Shown: positions 62,091 through 64,000 of the stretch, in pieces
How positions within the stretch are numbered: the first letter of the stretch is position 1
Layout of the letters: each line of letters starts with the position of its first letter
Assembly (NCBI RefSeq): GCF_964204645.1
Contig: NC_134030.1
Coordinates: 2,023,855-2,087,854 of the forward strand
Direction: 5' to 3'
DNA from: Tubulanus polymorphus
Taxonomy: Eukaryota > Nemertea > Palaeonemertea > Tubulaniformes > Tubulanidae
DNA: 64,000 nucleotides
Position numbers and translations under genes: made by a program
Notes under the pieces: generated by a model
What the model saw: only the letters and a program-made list of their open reading frames with translations
What the model was told of the DNA's origin: nothing
Database searches by the model: none

Positions 62091-63383
62091 CACCACCTGA
62101 TGGAGGAGCAAACTCAAAAGGAGTCTCAATAATGTAAGGAAGAGTTTGTAACAGACCTTTCATATAGATTGTCCAATACCGGAAGGGCTCTGCTGCGAGT
62201 CAAGTGTCTTCACACTGATCTCTTAGTCTTTTGTGATGTTTTCTAATAATTGTAAATCTGAAATGAAAAAAAAAATCATTAAGTATCATGTATATTAAAC
62301 ATTAATGACACGCCCACGTATAACTTACTTTCTATTGATTAGACACAGCTTTGAATATGAATAATATGATGAATATTTCACAATTTGGAACATTTTGAAA
62401 CCCGGAAATGAATTTACTTCCTCAAGTTATTTCTCATCCACCAGAGCCTCTTACTCACTATCCAATTCAATTCAATCCAAACTTTATTCACCATTTGATT
62501 TGTTTGCAAATTCAATAAATTCTTGAGTGCTGACAAAAATTGCAGCATTCATTAAAATGAAAAATTTATACTCAAACAATTGAGAAATCTAATTCTAATG
62601 ATATTAGATGTTTCAGGTGAATAACTGATGATATTCAAAATAGTTGAGATTGAGACAATTTTGAGTTTTTGGAAATCCAATCATGTGGAGATTTGAGATA
62701 GAATAATTTGAGATGTTTATCAAAAATAATTGAGAATTTGAGATATCTAATATGAAATGATTGAGATTGATAAAGTAGTGTTTGATACTTACTCAAATCG
62801 ACAAAATGCGCTGAAGGAAGCAGGCTCCAATTTCAGGACCTTGGCTTGCACCAGCACCATCAAACCAGTAAGAAGACTTTTTTCTGACGCTCTGTGGTTG
62901 ATGTATTAGTTGTAGATGTCGTATCTGTGGTTAATTGTTACAGTTGTTGTTGACTGCTGTTGACTTGTCTGCTTTTGACAACTGCTGCTGCTTCTGCTGC
63001 GGCTGCTGCTGCTACTGGAATGTAGAAAGAGATTTCATTAAAAATCAAGAGAATTGAAATAATTATGTCATTTAAATACATTTAATTATCAATTAATCAT
63101 TATCTAATTCAAAAGAAGCCACCAGAGTTAAATGGGTCACAATTTCAAAATCAATTGGTGGCGCTTCGAATGAAAGATTTCTATGGGTTCGAGTCATGGT
63201 TGAATAGACTGAGCTGTCTATGTATTACACCTAGGCATGTCAGCTTGCCGCTTTAGCGCGAATATTGCTACACCAGAAAACTTAAGCAATAATTCAAAAT
63301 TGCATATACTCTCTTAATTACCACTATCTACATTGAAAATCAATATAGGCCTATATATGTTATGGAAATTACGAAGCAGGGTT
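62091..63383. repeat. Tandem segmental repeat, copy 2 (~1.29 kb)
   Basis: Nearly identical to copy 1 apart from a ~119-bp segment (from about 62538, TTGCAGCATTCATTAAAATG) that copy 1 lacks, plus scattered substitutions. Copy 3 follows directly. Confidence 0.95.
62200..62860 (-). CDS. Putative two-exon small ORF, copy 2 (uncertain)
   Basis: Exon a 62860-62793 and exon b 62257-62200 have the same splice signals (GA|GTAAGTAT; TTTCATTTCAG acceptor) and the same open frame as copy 1. Substitutions near the C-terminus change SEAT to CEDT. The frame is kept despite the changes, but the ORF is too short to argue selection. Confidence 0.22.
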
Positions 63384-64000
63384 CACCACCTGATGGAGGA
63401 GCAAACTCAAAAGGAGTCTCAATAATGTAAGGAAGAGTTTGTAACAGACCTTTCATATAGATGTCCAATACCGGAAGGGCTCTGCTGCGAGTCAAGTGGC
63501 TTCAGACTGATCTCTTAGTCTTTTGTGATGTTTTCTAATAATTGTAAATCTGAAATGAAAAAAAAAAACATTAAGTATCATGTATATTAAACATTAATGA
63601 CACGTCCACGTATAACTTACTTTCTATTGATTAGACACAGCTTTGAATATGAATAATATGATGAATATTTCACAATTTGGAACATTTTGAAACCCGGAAA
63701 TGAATTTACTTCCTCAAGTTATTTCTCATCCACCAGAGCCTCTTACTCACTATCCAATTCAATTCAATCCAAACTTTATTCACCATTTGATTTGTTTGCA
63801 AATTCAATAAATTCTTGAGTGCTGACAAAAATTGCAGCATTCATTAAAATGAAAAATTTATACTCAAACAATTGAGAAATCTAATTTTAATGATATTAGA
63901 TGTTTCAGGTGAATAACTGATGATATTCAAAATAGTTGAGATTGAGACAATTTTGAGTTTTTGGAAATCCAATCATGTGGAGATTTGAGATAGAATAATT
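63384..64000. repeat. Tandem segmental repeat, copy 3 (cut by window end)
   Basis: Matches copy 2 including its 119-bp segment. It contains exon b (63549-63492); exon a would lie beyond the window. Confidence 0.95.

Noticed and set aside
61680-63015. Polyglutamine protein from the CAG tracts
   Set aside because: All three - strand frames through the tract meet stops soon after it, in both copies; it lies upstream of the candidate ATG.

Overview
This is eukaryotic, invertebrate-type genomic DNA: AT-rich, with short coding exons, GT-AG introns, many MITE-like elements and very extensive tandem repeats. Two genes can be named from their spliced products. They are alkylglycerol monooxygenase (AGMO; + strand, 11 coding exons, 2630-8386) and translin (TSN; - strand, 6 coding exons, 22036-23939). 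Both are conserved in animals. The repeat style and a short TTAGGG-type tract would fit a marine lophotrochozoan such as a mollusc, but that is a weak inference and no species is claimed.

Layout. 1-2.6 kb is intergenic and holds an inverted-repeat element, a telomere-like tract and a 0.9 kb foldback/Harbinger-like element ending about 70-90 bp before the AGMO start codon. 2.6-8.4 kb is AGMO, whose introns carry a long hairpin, a 24-bp minisatellite with dyad symmetry, a piggyBac-type MITE with TTAA ends next to an older diverged relative, and a dispersed repeat pair. 8.5-10.5 kb holds two minisatellites, a small MITE and a sequence that also lies at the extreme left of the window. 11.7-14.5 kb is a 920-codon - strand open frame, low in complexity and rich in Q, H and P, with a small Cys cluster. 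It looks like a real (probably last) exon of a gene I do not recognise. 14.5-22 kb is repeat-rich intergenic sequence with a LINE-type 3' tail, microsatellites and one possible orphan exon. 22.0-23.9 kb is TSN.

From 24 to 60 kb there is essentially no recognisable gene. The stretch is a succession of tandem arrays: a tRNA-B-box-like repeat, a 28-bp minisatellite, ~300-bp repeats, and a ~19 kb satellite field in which a ~160-bp family (A) and a ~153-bp family (B) alternate with fixed junctions and duplicated multi-kb blocks. These are followed by A-rich and purine-rich blocks triplicated at a 2.4-2.8 kb period, then 62-bp and 23-bp minisatellites. The last 3.1 kb is a tandem triplication (1.17 and 1.29 kb periods, third copy cut by the window end) of a segment that looks like the 5' end of a - strand transcription unit with a CAG tract. 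The unit next to it has a reading frame broken by one in-frame stop.

AGMO (ether-lipid catabolism) and translin (RNA processing) show no functional link; their proximity looks incidental. The most notable aspects are repeat architecture: higher-order satellite organisation, indels in whole-monomer steps, and repeated dyad symmetry inside unrelated minisatellites.
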